15,019 nucleotides of DNA. It comes from Chitinophagales bacterium (GTDB taxonomy: Bacteria > Bacteroidota > Bacteroidia > Chitinophagales > Saprospiraceae). The notes beneath the pieces are model-generated. The model saw only the letters and a program-made list of their open reading frames with translations. It was not told the DNA's origin and made no database searches. Below, piece after piece: positions 12,983 to 15,019 of the stretch. Each line of letters opens with the position of its first letter. Position 1 is the stretch's first letter. The DNA is taken from positions 1-15,019 of the forward strand of contig JAAFHO010000061.1 in the NCBI GenBank assembly GCA_013297575.1. The letters run 5' to 3'. The position numbers were made by a program, and so were the translations under genes.

Positions 12983-15019
12983 ATGCTACTACGCCAATTA
13001 CAATTCTCGTTCCCTATTCGACTTTTAATTTTACACATTAGAAGCCATTTGGTATTGGTATTCTTGTGGGCGTTTTTGGGGCTATTGGTAACAGGGCAGG
13101 CGGGTCGGTTGTTTGGTGTTCATTACCTCATGCTCACGCCAGAATACTGTGGCGAAGTGGGTTTCTGGAGTTCATTCTTGACAGGTGCGGCCTTTGGTGC
13201 TTTTTTTATGATTTGGAACCTAACGACTTATCTGCTTTGCGCCGACCGCTTTCCGTTTTTGGCTACGTTGAGTGCGCCATTCACCAAATTTACCCTGAAT
13301 AATAGCCTTCTTCCGATTGTTTTTTTGTGTACTTATCTTAGCGCAGCTATTTGGTTCCAAAGTAATGACGAAATGACCAAATGGAGCGAAATTGTGATAA
13401 ATATAAGCAGTTTTATATTAGGTACTATCGCTTTGGTGCTAGGATTGGCTATTTATTTACATTTTACCAACAAGGATATGGCTGCGTTTTTGAGGGCCGG
13501 CCAATTTGTGCCGCGTCGGGGTGGTCGGCTGTTAGCACCAGGACAACGCATACCAACCATTGGGGAAATTAAAGCAGGGGCTACACGTTGGCGCGTGGAC
13601 ACTTATTTGACCGAACGTTGTCATGTGCGTTTGGTGCGGAGTGTGGCGCATTATGATCCGTATTTGTTGAATAAGGTTTTCCGTCAAAACCATACTAATG
13701 CCATTATCGTTCAAGGTGTGGCATTCCTGCTTTTGATGCTGCACGGTTGGTTGATGGAAGTGACAGGAGCCAAATTACCGACAAGTGTGAGCGTTTTTAT
13801 GTTATTTAGCATAATAATGGCATTTTTTGGCGCTATTACGTTTTGGTTTCGACAGTGGAGTACATTTGCATTTATCGCTTTGATAACGTTGATTAATTTT
13901 ATTACGGCGAAAGGGTTTTTTGTTTACCAAAACCATGTGTATGGCTTGGATTACACCCCAGCACTCAATCCGAAATTCAGTTATAAATTATTGGAGACCT
14001 TCAGTACAGATTCGATACTGGAAGAAGATAAAAAACGAACAGAAACGATACTCAATCATTGGAAAGATAAGCAAAAAACGGGGACTACCAAGCCCAAGTT
14101 GGTTGTCGTCTGCGTTAGTGGGGGCGGACACACTGCGGGCTTGTGGGTAGTGCGGGTGCTGCAAGCGATGGATCGCATGACAGAAGGAAAGATGATGAAC
14201 CAAACCGCGCTGATTACCGGTGCATCTGGGGGAATGCTGGGTGCTGCGTATTTACGCGAAGCAATGCTGCTGGAACACACTGATGGTAGTGTGCGTGTGC
14301 TAGATCCACATTTATTTTCAGATATTGGGCGTGATTTACTCAACCCCATCACCTCGTCTTTGGTATCGAATGATTTGATTTATCCTTTCCGAAAGTACCA
14401 TTACGCTGGGCATAATTATCAAATTGATCGCGGCTACTATTTTGAAAAACAATTGAATGAAAATGTACGTGGCCGATTTAACAGAAAGGTATCCGATTAT
14501 CGCTCCGCCGAGGAGTCGGCCACTATTCCTATGCTGGTTTTGTCGCCTTATATTATTAATGATAGTCGCCGATTGTTGATTAGTCCGTTGGGTATGAGTT
14601 ATTTGACGCGTCCGGTGGAGCATCGAAATGATTCATTGGGGACTGAAATTGACGGAGTGGAGTGGCGGCGTTTATTTGAGCACCAGCAAGGAGATAGTCT
14701 TTTATTGCGCTCTGCGTTGCGGATGAACTGTACATTTCCGTATATATTGCCTAATACGTGGTTGCCCACACAACCTGCATTAGAAATTATGGACGCAGGA
14801 GTGCGCGATAATTTTGGTATTGGGCTTGGAACGCGGTTTGTGCATGTGTTTAAAGATTGGATCAAGGAAAATACAAGCGGTGTGGTGGTGGTGCAGATCC
14901 GTTGTTGGGATAAAATAGATTATATAGAACCTGCTTCTGAAAAAGGTTTTGTTGGTAATTTGCTTACACCTGTGGTAGCGGCGGGCAAAATTGCAGTTTT
15001 GCAAGATTATGAACAAGAT
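12983..15019 (+). CDS. Membrane-anchored patatin-like serine hydrolase, 3' end outside the window
   Basis: The frame stays open to the right edge, giving 679 residues so far. The N-terminal half holds about seven hydrophobic segments (near 22-38, 62-85, 109-126, 137-160, 240-257, 268-288 and 294-314), so it is an inner-membrane domain. From about 370 a patatin-like domain follows: SGGGHTAG (379-386) is the oxyanion loop, GASGG (413-417) the GxSxG elbow with Ser415, LRSALRMNCTFPYILP (575-590) the conserved mid-region, and DAG (604-606) the Asp of the Ser-Asp dyad. All catalytic elements are intact. Patatin enzymes act as acyl hydrolases on phospholipids or galactolipids; the substrate here is unknown. 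An in-frame ATG at 12959 would add eight residues (MRLFLRLN) but would place one -7 box inside the coding region. Separated from the propeller gene by its terminator, so it is an independent unit. Confidence 0.87.
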   Translation, partial: MLLRQLQFSFPIRLLILHIRSHLVLVFLWAFLGLLVTGQAGRLFGVHYLMLTPEYCGEVGFWSSFLTGAAFGAFFMIWNLTTYLLCADRFPFLATLSAPFTKFTLNNSLLPIVFLCTYLSAAIWFQSNDEMTKWSEIVINISSFILGTIALVLGLAIYLHFTNKDMAAFLRAGQFVPRRGGRLLAPGQRIPTIGEIKAGATRWRVDTYLTERCHVRLVRSVAHYDPYLLNKVFRQNHTNAIIVQGVAFLLLMLHGWLMEVTGAKLPTSVSVFMLFSIIMAFFGAITFWFRQWSTFAFIALITLINFITAKGFFVYQNHVYGLDYTPALNPKFSYKLLETFSTDSILEEDKKRTETILNHWKDKQKTGTTKPKLVVVCVSGGGHTAGLWVVRVLQAMDRMTEGKMMNQTALITGASGGMLGAAYLREAMLLEHTDGSVRVLDPHLFSDIGRDLLNPITSSLVSNDLIYPFRKYHYAGHNYQIDRGYYFEKQLNENVRGRFNRKVSDYRSAEESATIPMLVLSPYIINDSRRLLISPLGMSYLTRPVEHRNDSLGTEIDGVEWRRLFEHQQGDSLLLRSALRMNCTFPYILPNTWLPTQPALEIMDAGVRDNFGIGLGTRFVHVFKDWIKENTSGVVVVQIRCWDKIDYIEPASEKGFVGNLLTPVVAAGKIAVLQDYEQD

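Noticed and set aside
13066..14865. Several short ORFs on both strands within the last gene
   Set aside because: A single frame open from 12983 to the window edge encodes a membrane domain plus intact patatin motifs; the short ORFs overlap it in other frames.

Overview
The window looks like chromosomal DNA of a Bacteroidota member, perhaps from the Saprospiria/Chitinophagia side; the class-level guess is inference only. Three signs support this. A secreted protease carries a C-terminal type IX secretion (T9SS) sorting domain. Several genes have Bacteroidota-type -7 boxes (TAnnTTTG) and AU-rich leaders without Shine-Dalgarno sequences. Families common in this phylum are present, such as the GSCFA protein and the membrane patatin-like protein. 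No rRNA, tRNA, CRISPR array, transposase or phage gene was seen.

Layout: 2-250 is the 3' end of a PhoD-like phosphatase gene. 251-902 is a gene-free stretch of hairpins and REP-like repeats. 903-2012 is gcvT (glycine cleavage T-protein). 2352-5354 is a 1000-residue secreted subtilisin-like protease with a strong terminator after it. 5355-5607 holds that terminator and short degenerate direct repeats. Two minus-strand genes follow: a pRiA4b ORF-3-like protein (5608-6183) and a GSCFA/SGNH-type hydrolase (6253-7224). 7342-8667 is a plus-strand gene of unknown function whose stop codon abuts that of a convergent HIT-family gene (8668-9090).

The best-defined regulatory unit is a minus-strand operon, tetR-type regulator (9958-10560), alpha/beta hydrolase (9101-9961) and HIT protein (8668-9090), joined by a 4-base overlap and a 10-base gap. 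Upstream of the regulator lies a perfect 16-bp palindrome (10656-10671) containing the -33 element of a near-ideal promoter. A second related site sits on the predicted transcription start. This is the geometry of an autorepressed operon. The perfect palindrome also lies immediately upstream of a -7 box facing the other way, towards a gene for an exported PQQ-type beta-propeller protein (10838-12790), so one repressor may control both directions.

After a strong terminator (12812-12857), the window ends inside a gene (from 12983, open at the right edge) for a patatin-like serine hydrolase fused to about seven hydrophobic segments. No system that I could call clearly new is present. The items most worth a second look are the divergent TetR operator region, the propeller with a glycine/alanine-rich insertion, the membrane patatin, the unknown 441-residue protein, and the repeat-rich gap at the left.
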